DNA of 64,000 bases from Proteiniborus ethanoligenes (GTDB taxonomy: Bacteria; Bacillota; Clostridia; Tissierellales; Proteiniboraceae): NCBI RefSeq assembly GCF_900107485.1, contig NZ_FNQE01000001.1, positions 62,001-126,000 on the forward strand, given 5' to 3'. The stretch's first letter is position 1, and every line of letters starts with the position of its first letter. Shown one piece after another: positions 27,651 to 36,617 of the stretch. Made by a program: the position numbers and the translations under genes. Under the pieces are notes generated by a model that saw nothing but the letters and a program-made list of their open reading frames with translations, had not been told where the DNA came from and made no database searches.

Positions 27651-28607
27651 ATGAAAAAAATTTTAGTTACTGGTGCTTTAGGTCAAATAGGTACGGAATT
27701 AGTTATGTATTTAAGAAAGCATTATGGAGAGGATAATGTAATTGCTAGTAGCAGAAGTAGAAAAGCTGGAGCTGAAAAGCTTATTGAATCTGGTAAATTT
27801 GAGCTTGTTGATGTAACTAATGCACAGCAAATCGCAGATGTAGTAAAAAAACATAATGTCGACACAGTAATTAACCTTGCAGCTGTACTTTCTGCAGTTG
27901 GAGAGAAAAATCCAACTCTTACTTGGGAAATAAACATGGGTGGATTGTTCAATATTTTAGAAGTTGCAAGAGAAACAGGTATATCAGTATTCACACCTAG
28001 CTCTATTGCAGCATTTGGACCATCTACGCCTGCAGATAACACACCACAAGATACAATACAAAGACCAACTACTATGTATGGAGTTACAAAGGTATCAGGA
28101 GAATTATTGTGTGATTATTATTTCCAAAAATATGGTGTTGATACTAGGGGAGTTAGATTTCCCGGACTTATCTCTTATGAAGCTCTTCCAGGTGGAGGAA
28201 CTACAGATTATGCTGTACATATATATTATGATGCAATTGAAAAAGGAAAATATACTAGCTTTATAGCAGAAGGGACATATATGGACATGATGTATATGCC
28301 AGATGCTATAGATGCTATTGTTCAGCTTGCAGAAGCAGATCCATCTAAGCTGGTTCATAGAAATGCTTTCAATGTTTCTGCTATGAGTTTTGCTCCAGAG
28401 CATGTATGTGCTGAAATTCAAAAGCATATTCCAAACTTTGTAATGGATTATGATGTTGACCCAATAAGACAAAGCATTGCAGATTCATGGCCAAATTCAT
28501 TAGATGATAGTGCGGCACGTGAAGAGTGGGGCTGGAATCCAAAATATAACTTATCATCAATGACTGTTGATATGCTAGAAAAATTAAAGATTAAATTAGG
28601 GAAATAG
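27651..28607 (+). CDS. L-threonine 3-dehydrogenase, SDR (epimerase-like) type
   Basis: NAD-dependent oxidation of L-threonine to 2-amino-3-ketobutyrate. The 318-residue extended SDR has ILVTGALGQIGTELV at the N-terminus (NAD site) and NLAAVLSAVGE, with the catalytic Tyr and Lys in MYGVTKVSGE at about residues 142-151. The substrate-loop motif GLISYEALPGGGTTDYAVHIYY is the diagnostic feature of this class as opposed to sugar epimerases. It is a single gene with GGAGGTG before the ATG and its own terminator, in line with amino acid fermentation. The 263 bases upstream are AT-rich with no recognised riboswitch. Confidence 0.9.
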   Translation: MKKILVTGALGQIGTELVMYLRKHYGEDNVIASSRSRKAGAEKLIESGKFELVDVTNAQQIADVVKKHNVDTVINLAAVLSAVGEKNPTLTWEINMGGLFNILEVARETGISVFTPSSIAAFGPSTPADNTPQDTIQRPTTMYGVTKVSGELLCDYYFQKYGVDTRGVRFPGLISYEALPGGGTTDYAVHIYYDAIEKGKYTSFIAEGTYMDMMYMPDAIDAIVQLAEADPSKLVHRNAFNVSAMSFAPEHVCAEIQKHIPNFVMDYDVDPIRQSIADSWPNSLDDSAAREEWGWNPKYNLSSMTVDMLEKLKIKLGK

Positions 28608-28634
28608 AATAAAAGATTATATAAGAAGTTAATG

Positions 28635-28668
28635 AAACCTTGACTCACTAAGAGTTAAGGTTTTTTTA
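28635..28668 (+). terminator. Terminator after the threonine dehydrogenase gene
   Basis: AACCTTGACTC pairs with GAGTTAAGGTT (one G-T wobble) and is followed by seven T. Confidence 0.88.
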
Positions 28669-28931
28669 TTGAGCCACCACATAAGCTACTTGCAGAAAAT
28701 CAAATATTTCGGCAATATGATTGTCTAGAAAAGCCTAATAACTACAAGATTCTGCATATCTATTTACATATTAATACAAAAAATCAAAAAAAGTAAGAAC
28801 AAAAAGAGCGTATGTCGCTATTTGACTATTACCCAGGCAATAGAGCAATTAAAAGTATCAGATAATAGGCTAATTCATATAATGAATTACAAAAGGGTTA
28901 GAAGTATTTTAAATGAATTAGGAGGTTTGGA
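28669..28931 (+). other. Gap before rfbC with a possible short HTH-like coding remnant
   Basis: No regular gene is seen. One frame stays open from about 28760 to 28950 and reads YLTITQAIEQLKVSDNRL followed by NYKRVRSILNELGG. It has no ATG or GTG start, and a TTG at 28822 would give 42 residues. The pattern resembles the helix-turn-helix of excisionase-type regulators. It runs into the start of rfbC and may be a decayed fragment or chance. Confidence 0.25.
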
Positions 28932-29489
28932 ATGGCTAAGTTCAATATAATAAATACTGATATAGAGGGACTTTATATTATTGAACCAAAAGTATTTATT
29001 GATAATAGAGGTTATTTTTCTGAAATATATAATGAAGCTGAGTTTAAGAATATTGGTATCTATAAAAGTTTTCTTCAAGACAACATATCTTATTCTAAGA
29101 AGGGAGTACTAAGAGGATTGCACTTCCAACACAAAAGGCCTCAAGGAAAGTTGACTAGAGTAGTAAATGGTCAAGTCTACGATGTTGCAGTAGACTTAAG
29201 GGTAGGTTCAAAGACTTATGGGAAATGGTATGGAATAGTATTATCAGAAAATAATAAAAAAATGCTATATATACCAGAAGGATTTGCACATGGATTTTAT
29301 GTTCTTTCTGATTTTGCTATTTTTGAATATAAATGTACTGATTATTATGTTCCATCAGATCAACAGGGAATAATTTGGAACGATTCTGAACTAGGAATAG
29401 AATGGCCCATAGACACATCAACAGATATTATATTATCGGAGCAAGATAAAAAATGGGGAACAGTCAAAGACTTTCAAAAATGTATTTAG
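28932..29489 (+). CDS. rfbC: dTDP-4-dehydrorhamnose 3,5-epimerase-type cupin (RmlC)
   Basis: A 185-residue cupin that epimerises dTDP-4-keto-6-deoxyglucose at C3 and C5. Active-site features are intact: VLRGLHFQ (catalytic His) at about residue 60, RPQGKLTRVVNGQVYDVAVDLR, and the FAHGFYVLSD segment. The GGAGG site precedes the ATG. It opens a four-gene run with a SAF-domain oxidoreductase, a thymidylyltransferase and an SDR. No rfbB or rfbD gene is present in the window, so the product sugar may not be ordinary rhamnose. Confidence 0.92.
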   Translation: MAKFNIINTDIEGLYIIEPKVFIDNRGYFSEIYNEAEFKNIGIYKSFLQDNISYSKKGVLRGLHFQHKRPQGKLTRVVNGQVYDVAVDLRVGSKTYGKWYGIVLSENNKKMLYIPEGFAHGFYVLSDFAIFEYKCTDYYVPSDQQGIIWNDSELGIEWPIDTSTDIILSEQDKKWGTVKDFQKCI

Positions 29490-29545
29490 CTTTTAATGCA
29501 TATAGATAATTTTTAAATTTGAACCTATAATGGGAGGTTAAATCA

Positions 29546-30832
29546 ATGGTATCTCAACATATTATAGATAAGCTTAATGAAAGAGATAAGGAAAAGAATC
29601 CTATAAAAGTTGCAATAGCAGGAACAGGATTCATTGGAAGAGGGTTAATAAATCAAATTAGCTTAATGAAAGGAATCAAAGTAATTGCTATCGGTAATAG
29701 AAATGTAAGAAAAGCTGAAGAAGTAGTTAATCAAATAGGAATAAATATAACAGGTAAGATTTGTAACCATAGCTTGGAATTGAATAACTCAGTAAAAGAA
29801 GGGAAAATTGGTATAGTGTCTAATCCCTTACTCCTAGCTGAAACAGAAGCAGATATAATAGTTGATTGCACAGGAGATGTAATGACTGGAGCGAGCTTAG
29901 GCTTTGCAACACTAAACAATAATAAGCATTTTATATCAAATCCCGAAATGGATGTGACAATAGGTCCGGTTCTTAATAAAATCGCAGAAACTAAAGGGGT
30001 AATATATAGTGATCAAGAAGGGGATGAACCTGGAGTAATAATGGGACTTTATCGTTATGTTAAACTCCTTGGATTAGATGTTATTGCTGCAGGAAAATTC
30101 AAGAAATTTTATGATAGGCATGCTAATCCTACAACAGTTAAAAAATGGGCTGATAAGGCAGAGCAGAGTCCCTATAAGATAAGCTCTTTTACTGATGGTA
30201 GCAAAATGAGCATAGAGATGGCAATAGTTTCAAATGCAACGGGCTTAGTACCCGATGTTAGAGGGATGCACTTGCCAAGTTCTACTTTGAATACAGCGGC
30301 TAATGTCTTGACAACAAAAGAAACAGGAGGCATACTGTCATCCAAGGGAATCGTAGATATTGTTTTTGATGTAGAGCCTAGCGGAGGAGTTTATATTGTT
30401 GCTACTACCTCACACCCTAGAATAATAAAAGATTTACAATATTATAAAATGGGAGAGGGACCTAATTATTTATTTTATCGACCTTATCATTTATGTTCCT
30501 TTGAAATGGCAATAGGAATAATAAGAGCTGTCATAGACGGAGATTCTACCATAAAGCCTATAGGAAAACCAGTAGCTGATGTAATAACTGTAGCTAAAAA
30601 AGATTTATTTCCAGGAGATACTCTGGATAGCATAGGAGGATATAGCTATTATGGACTCATTGACAAGGCTGACATAATAAAGAGAGAAAATATTCTTCCT
30701 ATAGGTTTAGCTAAAGGAGCTAAAATTGTAAAGCCAGTTAAAATGGATACACCTATTTCTTTTAATGATATAGAAATTGATACTACAACTATTTTATGGG
30801 AACTTAGACAGCAGTACAATAATATGATTTAA
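29546..30832 (+). CDS. NAD(P)-dependent oxidoreductase with homoserine-dehydrogenase-like and SAF domains
   Basis: A 428-residue protein. The Rossmann segment VAIAGTGFIGRGLI at about residues 20-33 binds NAD(P). IVDCTGDVM and GDEPGVIMGLYRY follow, then a C-terminal SAF-like domain with KKDLFPGDTLDSIGGYSYYG. Homologues are annotated as homoserine dehydrogenase-like or FlgA/SAF proteins and occur in sugar-nucleotide clusters. It is located between rfbC and a thymidylyltransferase gene, spaced by 56 and 22 bases, so it is very likely part of the same pathway. It may reduce or dehydrate a keto-deoxysugar. The reaction is not established. Confidence 0.7.
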   Translation: MVSQHIIDKLNERDKEKNPIKVAIAGTGFIGRGLINQISLMKGIKVIAIGNRNVRKAEEVVNQIGINITGKICNHSLELNNSVKEGKIGIVSNPLLLAETEADIIVDCTGDVMTGASLGFATLNNNKHFISNPEMDVTIGPVLNKIAETKGVIYSDQEGDEPGVIMGLYRYVKLLGLDVIAAGKFKKFYDRHANPTTVKKWADKAEQSPYKISSFTDGSKMSIEMAIVSNATGLVPDVRGMHLPSSTLNTAANVLTTKETGGILSSKGIVDIVFDVEPSGGVYIVATTSHPRIIKDLQYYKMGEGPNYLFYRPYHLCSFEMAIGIIRAVIDGDSTIKPIGKPVADVITVAKKDLFPGDTLDSIGGYSYYGLIDKADIIKRENILPIGLAKGAKIVKPVKMDTPISFNDIEIDTTTILWELRQQYNNMI

Positions 30833-30854
30833 AATTGATTTTGGAGGGATGTAA

Positions 30855-31919
30855 ATGAAGGGTGTTATATTGTGTGGAGGATTAGGAACTAGACTAAGGC
30901 CTATAACCTATTCCATGCCTAAACAGCTTATACCAATTGCAAATAGACCTATTATTTTTCATATTATAGATTCTTTAGTAAAGGCAAACATAACAGAAAT
31001 AGGTATAGTTATTAACGGCAAGGAAGATATATTTAAGAATGTCCTTAAGGAATATGAGAATAAGGATATAAGCTATGAGTTTATCTATCAAAATGAGCCA
31101 TTAGGATTGGCAGATGCAGTCCTTGCATCTGAAAGGTTTGTTAAGGATGATGACTTCATTGTAATCTTAGGAGATAATTTCTATGAGGTTAATTTAACAA
31201 GTCTAATAAAAGACTTTTACCATACATCCAGTAGCTGTAGTATTCTTCTTTATGAGGTAGAAGAACCTCATAAATATGGAGTTGCAGAAGTAAAGGAAGA
31301 TCAGGTTTTAAACCTTGAGGAGAAACCTAAGAATCCCAAAACAAATTTAGCTATTACGGGAATTTATATTTTTGATAGCAATATTTTTAAAGGCTGCAAA
31401 GAAATAGGTCCTTCTTGGAGAGGAGAATTTGAGATTACCGATAGCATAAATTGGCTTTTATACAATGGCTATAAAGTGACTTATAAAATTTTAAAATCCT
31501 TATGGATAGACCTTGGTACTCCAGGAGATATACTTTATGCTAATAATTATAAATTAAGCAAAATAAAATCTAATATTAATGGACTAATTGATGAAAAAAG
31601 CAAAACCTGGGGCAATATTTTTGTAGGAGAAAATTCAAAAATTTATAATAGTATAGTAAGAGGTCCTGCAATCATTGGAAATAACACAATTATCGAAAAT
31701 TCCTATATTGGCCCCTACACTTCTATTATGAATAGTGTAAAGATTATAGATTCTCAAATTGAGAGTAGTATTATTTTAGATAAATGCCTAATATCAAAAG
31801 TTAGCCATGTAGTTGATTCTAGTATTGTTGGAAGTAATAGTACTATTACTTCCAACAATTCTCAGAAAAAGGCAAACAGCTTTGTTTTAGGTATGGATAG
31901 CAACCTAATACTGTATTGA
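30855..31919 (+). CDS. Glucose-1-phosphate thymidylyltransferase, long form
   Basis: Activates a sugar 1-phosphate with dTTP to give a dTDP-sugar. Residues 1-235 form the nucleotidyltransferase core: GVILCGGLGTRLRPITYSMP, the GDNFYEV metal site and the WRGEFEITD region. Residues about 255-345 are a left-handed beta-helix with hexapeptide-like repeats (NSIVRGPAIIGNNTII). The 354-residue length matches the long RmlA subclass found in many actinobacterial and clostridial pathways, rather than the 290-residue rhamnose enzyme. It is 22 bases after the SAF oxidoreductase and 22 bases before the SDR start. Confidence 0.9.
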   Translation: MKGVILCGGLGTRLRPITYSMPKQLIPIANRPIIFHIIDSLVKANITEIGIVINGKEDIFKNVLKEYENKDISYEFIYQNEPLGLADAVLASERFVKDDDFIVILGDNFYEVNLTSLIKDFYHTSSSCSILLYEVEEPHKYGVAEVKEDQVLNLEEKPKNPKTNLAITGIYIFDSNIFKGCKEIGPSWRGEFEITDSINWLLYNGYKVTYKILKSLWIDLGTPGDILYANNYKLSKIKSNINGLIDEKSKTWGNIFVGENSKIYNSIVRGPAIIGNNTIIENSYIGPYTSIMNSVKIIDSQIESSIILDKCLISKVSHVVDSSIVGSNSTITSNNSQKKANSFVLGMDSNLILY

Positions 31920-31941
31920 GAGTCCAAAGGGAGTGATGATT

Positions 31942-32961
31942 TTGAGCAAGGTGCTTGTAACAGGAGGGGCAGGGTATATAGGCTCTACCTTAGTTAGATT
32001 ATTACTAGAAAAAGGATATGAGGTTAAGGTTGTAGATAGATTATTTTTTGGTGAGAAACCACTTTCAGAAATTGAGAATAAAATAGAACTTATTAAAGAA
32101 GATATTAGAGACGTAAGAAAAGAAATTTTTGAGGATGTGGATACTGTAATGGATTTAGCAGCAATATCTAATGATCCTTCAGGTGAGCTAGATAAGCAAA
32201 AGACTTTAGATATAAACTATCTTGGTAGATGTAGAGTGGCACATTTAGCAAAATTATCAGGAGTCAAAAGATATATATTAGCTAGTTCCTGTAGTGTATA
32301 TGGATTTCAAGATGGAATACTGACAGAAAGTTCTAATGTAAATCCTTTGACAACATATGCAGAAGCTAATTATTTAGCTGAGAAGGGAATTTTACCATTA
32401 GGTGATGAAAACTTCTGTGTTACAGCCTTAAGGCAGGCTACGGTTTTTGGATATTCCCACAGAATGAGGTTTGATTTAGTTGTAAATGGGATGGTAGGTG
32501 CTTATTATAAGTATGGTCATTTTAATCTTCTAAGAGATGGAACACAGTGGAGACCTCATATATATGTAAAGGACACAGCCAGAGCATTCATTGCAGTAAT
32601 GGAAGGAGATAAGGCTAAAGTTAACAAGGAGATATTCAATATTGGCTCAAACGATTTAAATATTCAAATATTGGAGTTAGGAGAAAGAATTTGTAAGGGT
32701 ATTGAAAAGCCATTTAAATTTATCTGGTATGGAGATACTGACAAAAGGTCCTATAGAGTAAATTTTGATAAAATTAATAAAGCTTTAGGATTCAAGACTA
32801 AATATAATGTTGAAGATGCTGCAAAAGAAATATGGGAAAAATTAGAAGAAAAATCATTGGATTGGGATGATCCAACTACAAGAACAGTAAATTGGTATGA
32901 TACTCTGATTAATTGGAACCTTAAAACAAAACAGATTTTAAGGAATGGGGAGATTTTATAA
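31942..32961 (+). CDS. NAD-dependent epimerase/dehydratase (extended SDR)
   Basis: A nucleotide-sugar SDR of about 340 residues. VLVTGGAGYIGSTLVRLL at the N-terminus binds NAD, DLAAISNDPSGE and LASSCSVYG follow, and ALRQATVFGYSHRMR is typical of the family. The catalytic Tyr lies in TTYAEANYLAEK at about residue 145. The canonical YxxxK spacing would put lysine where asparagine stands, which is odd. The TTG at 31942 lies 8 bases after AAAGGGAG and is preferred to the ATG two codons earlier. It is the last gene of the dTDP-sugar cassette, ended by a long hairpin. Which sugar it acts on is unknown. Confidence 0.85.
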   Translation: MSKVLVTGGAGYIGSTLVRLLLEKGYEVKVVDRLFFGEKPLSEIENKIELIKEDIRDVRKEIFEDVDTVMDLAAISNDPSGELDKQKTLDINYLGRCRVAHLAKLSGVKRYILASSCSVYGFQDGILTESSNVNPLTTYAEANYLAEKGILPLGDENFCVTALRQATVFGYSHRMRFDLVVNGMVGAYYKYGHFNLLRDGTQWRPHIYVKDTARAFIAVMEGDKAKVNKEIFNIGSNDLNIQILELGERICKGIEKPFKFIWYGDTDKRSYRVNFDKINKALGFKTKYNVEDAAKEIWEKLEEKSLDWDDPTTRTVNWYDTLINWNLKTKQILRNGEIL

Positions 32962-32964
32962 ATA

Positions 32965-33009
32965 AAAGCACATTACCTTCTAAAAGCATATTAGAAAGTA
33001 ATGTGCTTT
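32965..33009. terminator. Bidirectional terminator, 19-bp stem
   Basis: AAAGCACATTACCTTCTAA pairs with TTAGAAAGTAATGTGCTTT at 18 of 19 positions. It lies between the plus-strand sugar cassette and the convergent transporter gene. Confidence 0.88.
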
Positions 33010-33010
33010 A

Positions 33011-33943
33011 CTAAATAAGCATTAAGGTGTAAAAAGGAATAATAATAATACTAGCTATAGTGGTAAAGGTAATAAGCCATGAAGCATATTCAGACTCATT
33101 ATCATAATGCTTAGCCACAACAGCTATTTGTGCCATAATAGGCATAGCAGATTCAAGGATGAAAACATTCTGCATTAAAGCTGGGAAATCATAAATTTTC
33201 AAGAGCAAAAAAATCATAAGTGGATTAATAAAAAACTTTCCTATTACTATAAGATAGCTGTATAAATCAAATTTAATGTTTTTAAGATTTAACGAGCTAA
33301 TTATCATTCCTATAAAAAGCATTGACATAGGTGTAGTTAAATTACCTATATATTTTAATCCGTCGGCAAGAAAAATAGGTAATTTTATATTTAATAGTAC
33401 TATTCCTATACCAATTAAGAAACCAAGTAAAGGAGGAGAAAACACCTTTTTTATAATATGAAATTCTCTAACCTCAGAAATATGGTTGTTTGTTGCTTTT
33501 TTGATATTATACAAGCCTAGTGTCCAAAATAAGGTTGTGTTAGCAAAGTAATATAGTAGTACAAAAGGTATACTTTCCTCTCCAAGTATGGCTATATTAA
33601 CAGGTAAACCTATGAAGATAGTATTTGAGAAGGTAAATAAAGCACAAAAAATTCCTAGCTTAGTTTTATTGATTTTAGTGATTTTTCCAATAATATAGCT
33701 AATAAAGTAAGAAATAATTATACAAGTAAAGGCGATTATAATTCCAAATTTATATTGTGAAAAAGTGTTAATGCTAAACTCTTTAGAAATATTTATTATC
33801 ATAAGTGATGGTAGGGAGATATTAATGACAATTTTAGAAAAAGCTTCTCCAATTTTATTGTCTAGCCACCCAATTTTTGAAAGTATAAAACCTACGGTTA
33901 TTATGAACAAAATACTTAATATGCTAGATGCTCCAGCTACCAT
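33011..33943 (-). CDS. AEC-family (auxin efflux carrier type) transporter
   Basis: A 310-residue integral membrane protein with about ten hydrophobic segments. It belongs to the AEC family, which exports or imports small carboxylates and amino-acid-like compounds. Visible features are the LPSLMIINIS segment near residue 45, FSNTIFIGLPVNIAILG at about 105, and the C-terminal SAMPIMAQIAVVAKHYD. The start is set at the ATG following GGGGAGAGGATT, six codons into the longest frame. Substrate cannot be told. It is not obviously part of the glycan genes and stands alone on the minus strand. Confidence 0.85.
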   Translation of the reverse strand: MVAGASSILSILFIITVGFILSKIGWLDNKIGEAFSKIVINISLPSLMIINISKEFSINTFSQYKFGIIIAFTCIIISYFISYIIGKITKINKTKLGIFCALFTFSNTIFIGLPVNIAILGEESIPFVLLYYFANTTLFWTLGLYNIKKATNNHISEVREFHIIKKVFSPPLLGFLIGIGIVLLNIKLPIFLADGLKYIGNLTTPMSMLFIGMIISSLNLKNIKFDLYSYLIVIGKFFINPLMIFLLLKIYDFPALMQNVFILESAMPIMAQIAVVAKHYDNESEYASWLITFTTIASIIIIPFYTLMLI

Positions 33944-33972
33944 ATAATCCTCTCCCCACACTTCTAAAGTCT

Positions 33973-34875
33973 TTAATTATTTATTTTAAAATTCTTTACT
34001 AATTGGATTAATTTTGTAGCTCTTTTTTCGTAGGTGTATTCATTTATAATTATCTCAGATGCCCTATTGACTTTTTCTATTACAGATGGATAATTAAGAT
34101 TTATTTCATCAATACATTTTTTAAATTCCTTTTTGTTGTTATAATACAAAATCTCTTTTGGAAATAAGTTATACAGTTCTTCACTATAATCAGATATTAC
34201 TGGCAATCCACAAGCTAGAGCATCAAAAACTCTATTATTAATAAATCCATACTCTAACATATCGGGCCAGTGATTATTTAGAGTGACTTTAGCTTTAGAA
34301 TATAAATTTACAAGCTTTTCATTAGCTATATATTCATCCACGATATATTTTTTATCTATGAACTTTTCCCAACCTCTTCCCCATACCTTAAGTGGTAATT
34401 TGTACTCTATTGCCCAAAGGACACAGTCTCTTTTTACTCCACGAGTATTACCTACAAAGATAAAACCCTTTCTTTCTAAGTCTGTATTTTTATTATAAAA
34501 TTCCTCATGATCAGTGCAAAGCAAGAATGGAAATACTGGCTTGTTTAACTGTTTTTTTAAAATACTAGAATAATGTTTTGATGCAATTAAAATTATATCG
34601 TATGCTTCATATTCTTTTTTTGTTACGTCCTCAGGATGGCCAAAGTTCCACATTATATTGATACTAGAGTTCTTATTCGGCTTATAAGGGTATTTACCCC
34701 TAAGAACCAGCACTACATCAGACTTTTTTTTATTATACCAATCAGTGTAATAATCAGTTTCTACTTTTTCTCCAAGTCTAGTTAAATATTTTGTGAGACA
34801 CCTACCTATATGATAGTCACCCCATTTATTTTGTCTATAATCTGTAGGAGAAGGATTTTTAATTATCCATTTCAT
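33973..34875 (-). CDS. CgeB-like glycosyltransferase (Glyco_trans_1_2 domain)
   Basis: A 300-residue GT-B type protein. The C-terminal half carries NNHWPDMLEYGFINNRVFDA and ALACGLPVISD at about residues 215-245, the donor-binding region of the CgeB/YkvP spore-maturation family. The N-terminal half contains DYHIGRCLTKYLTRLG and GRGWEKFI. Bacillus CgeB acts in the outermost spore layer (crust) as a glycosyltransferase. The neighbourhood of CsxC-like proteins and other transferases makes a spore-surface role likely here. Cytosolic, no signal peptide. It is followed on the same strand by an AEC transporter gene about 30 bases away. Confidence 0.82.
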   Translation of the reverse strand: MKWIIKNPSPTDYRQNKWGDYHIGRCLTKYLTRLGEKVETDYYTDWYNKKKSDVVLVLRGKYPYKPNKNSSINIMWNFGHPEDVTKKEYEAYDIILIASKHYSSILKKQLNKPVFPFLLCTDHEEFYNKNTDLERKGFIFVGNTRGVKRDCVLWAIEYKLPLKVWGRGWEKFIDKKYIVDEYIANEKLVNLYSKAKVTLNNHWPDMLEYGFINNRVFDALACGLPVISDYSEELYNLFPKEILYYNNKKEFKKCIDEINLNYPSVIEKVNRASEIIINEYTYEKRATKLIQLVKNFKINN

Positions 34876-34913
34876 TTATATTCCTCCAATGTATTGACTA
34901 TATAGATAAAAAT

Positions 34914-35729
34914 TTAAATGTCTGCATATGATTTGTATCCTTTAGCTGATGATAGAAGTGTGAACCCCTTCATAAATTTGGTATTATCAATTTTCCAAGT
35001 ATGGTTTTCTAGTGATAAATGTCTAATATAAACGAAATTTTTTTTGCTAGTTGAGTAAATTTTTATGCCATTCTTTAAACAATCTTTCAAAAAATGCTGA
35101 TCTGCTCCATGACTCATGTTTTTAAATTTATATTTTTTAATTATACTTCGTTTCATAACAAGAGTTGGACCATGAATATAATTTGTGTATTTATTTTCGG
35201 CACCACTCTTTCTTAGGCCTGTCTTTTTAATATCTTCAAAATATGCATAGTATTTAGACTTGCCCACAACACTCGCTTTTGTAGAGGTAATAGCTTCTAT
35301 AGCTTCATTTAAATAATTTGGACCATAATAGTCATCATCGTCAAATTTTGCTATTAAATCTGCAGATGATTGAGATACTCCAAAATTTATACAATCAGAC
35401 AGATCCTTTTTTTCATCAACTTGAAAGACTTTTACATTTTCATGTTGTTCGGCTTCCTTTCTCCAGAGTTTTATATCCATTATATTATTATTTAAAATAA
35501 TTATTAATTCTTTATTGTTATAATCTTGTCTTTGATAATTTTTAAATATGTTATTCATATATTTTGGCTTGTTTGTAGAGGCTATAATTGAAATACTTAA
35601 ACTAGAAGTCGATTTTATAGTTTTCTCCAAGTCTTTTTTTGTCTCTTTTTTTATTATTATAGAGACGTTTTTGGAGGCTATCTTTTTATTTACTGGTTTT
35701 GTAAAGCTAGTTTTTTTCTTAATTTTCAT
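34914..35729 (-). CDS. GT2-type glycosyltransferase with N-terminal PVN tag
   Basis: A protein of about 271 residues. The basic N-terminal segment has FTKPVNKKI at about residues 9-17. The GT-A fold follows with SIIASTNKPKYMNNIF, KELIIILNNN, DLIAKFDDDDYYGPNYL (metal-binding DXD) at about 130, YIHGPTLVMKR and NHTWKID. It is paralogous to the genes ending at 15582, 38247 and 39137. The ATG at 35729 is preferred because AAAGGATG lies 8 bases upstream; the ATG nine bases earlier would overlap that site. Role inferred: sugar addition to a surface glycan. Confidence 0.85.
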   Translation of the reverse strand: MKIKKKTSFTKPVNKKIASKNVSIIIKKETKKDLEKTIKSTSSLSISIIASTNKPKYMNNIFKNYQRQDYNNKELIIILNNNIMDIKLWRKEAEQHENVKVFQVDEKKDLSDCINFGVSQSSADLIAKFDDDDYYGPNYLNEAIEAITSTKASVVGKSKYYAYFEDIKKTGLRKSGAENKYTNYIHGPTLVMKRSIIKKYKFKNMSHGADQHFLKDCLKNGIKIYSTSKKNFVYIRHLSLENHTWKIDNTKFMKGFTLLSSAKGYKSYADI

Positions 35730-35780
35730 ACTTGACATCCTTTCAAAGCCTAATAGTTATATCTACTTAATGTTTAAGCA

Positions 35781-36617
35781 CTACATAAAATCCTTTAGTA
35801 TTTTTTTTGCTTTTTTATTATCAGCTATAATATTTTTTCTATTAGCAAGCCTAAAAGTAGACGAATCGTTTACAGAATGAACAAGCCTAATATAATTAGG
35901 TTTTTTGATGGTTTCATATTTTAACAGCTTAATAACATTTGGATGGCCTCCTGGTATTTTGTATCTTTTACCATCTATATAGTCAACTACTTTATAAACT
36001 AAAGTATAGTAATTCGGAGATTTTTGAGGGAATTTTGCAAGAAGCTTCTTTATAGAATCATATATATAGCCATTTTGGTTAACAATTGCTTCAGTTGATA
36101 TATGATGATTAAAATCATATAGTTGCTGTATAAAGCTTTTATGATACATATCATCTGAATCAAGTCTTACTAGATATAAATATTTAAATCCTTTTATAGT
36201 TTGGAGTACCTTATTTTCATATTCACTTTTTGAGATAAACTTAATATTGTCTGGAAGCTTTGGATACTTATCTAAGATATTTGCGATGATGTCATTAGTT
36301 TTATCTTCATATTTTATTAGAGCTAGAAAATTTTGATTTGTTTGAGCTTTTAAACTTTGCAAAGTGAATTTCATAAAAATATCTATTCTTTTTTCTATCC
36401 AACTCTTAGTAAGCCTTTTATTGCTAAAAGGTAAGGTATTAAAATCACTCCAAATAATAATGACTTTAGAACCCGGAATATGTTTCTTTTTTTTATTTTT
36501 TGTATTTAAGTTGAGACTACTTTTCTTCTTATTAGATATTGTTTTCTCACAACTATATTCTTTGTTAACAGCCTTTAATTTTTTGATATAATTAACAGGA
36601 TTTTTTTTATCTTTCAT
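35781..36617 (-). CDS. Putative rhamnosyltransferase-type glycosyltransferase with PVN tag
   Basis: A 278-residue protein starting MKDKKNPVNYIKKL. The ATG follows TAGGGGTGT, and the longer upstream frame has no ribosome site. After a basic spacer it shows KVIIIWSDFNTLPFSNKRLT, WIEKRIDIFMKFTLQSLKAQ and LYLVRLDSDDMYH (DSDD metal site) at about residue 130. HSVNDSSTF follows. This is the pattern of the putative rhamnosyltransferase family PF11316, a different family from its GT2 neighbours. It shares their N-terminal PVN motif, so the tag crosses family boundaries. Confidence 0.72.
   Translation of the reverse strand: MKDKKNPVNYIKKLKAVNKEYSCEKTISNKKKSSLNLNTKNKKKKHIPGSKVIIIWSDFNTLPFSNKRLTKSWIEKRIDIFMKFTLQSLKAQTNQNFLALIKYEDKTNDIIANILDKYPKLPDNIKFISKSEYENKVLQTIKGFKYLYLVRLDSDDMYHKSFIQQLYDFNHHISTEAIVNQNGYIYDSIKKLLAKFPQKSPNYYTLVYKVVDYIDGKRYKIPGGHPNVIKLLKYETIKKPNYIRLVHSVNDSSTFRLANRKNIIADNKKAKKILKDFM

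Noticed and set aside
28812-28865. 17-residue ORF starting MSLFDYYPGNRAI
   Set aside because: No ribosome binding site and no family resemblance. Another frame of the same bases looks more protein-like.
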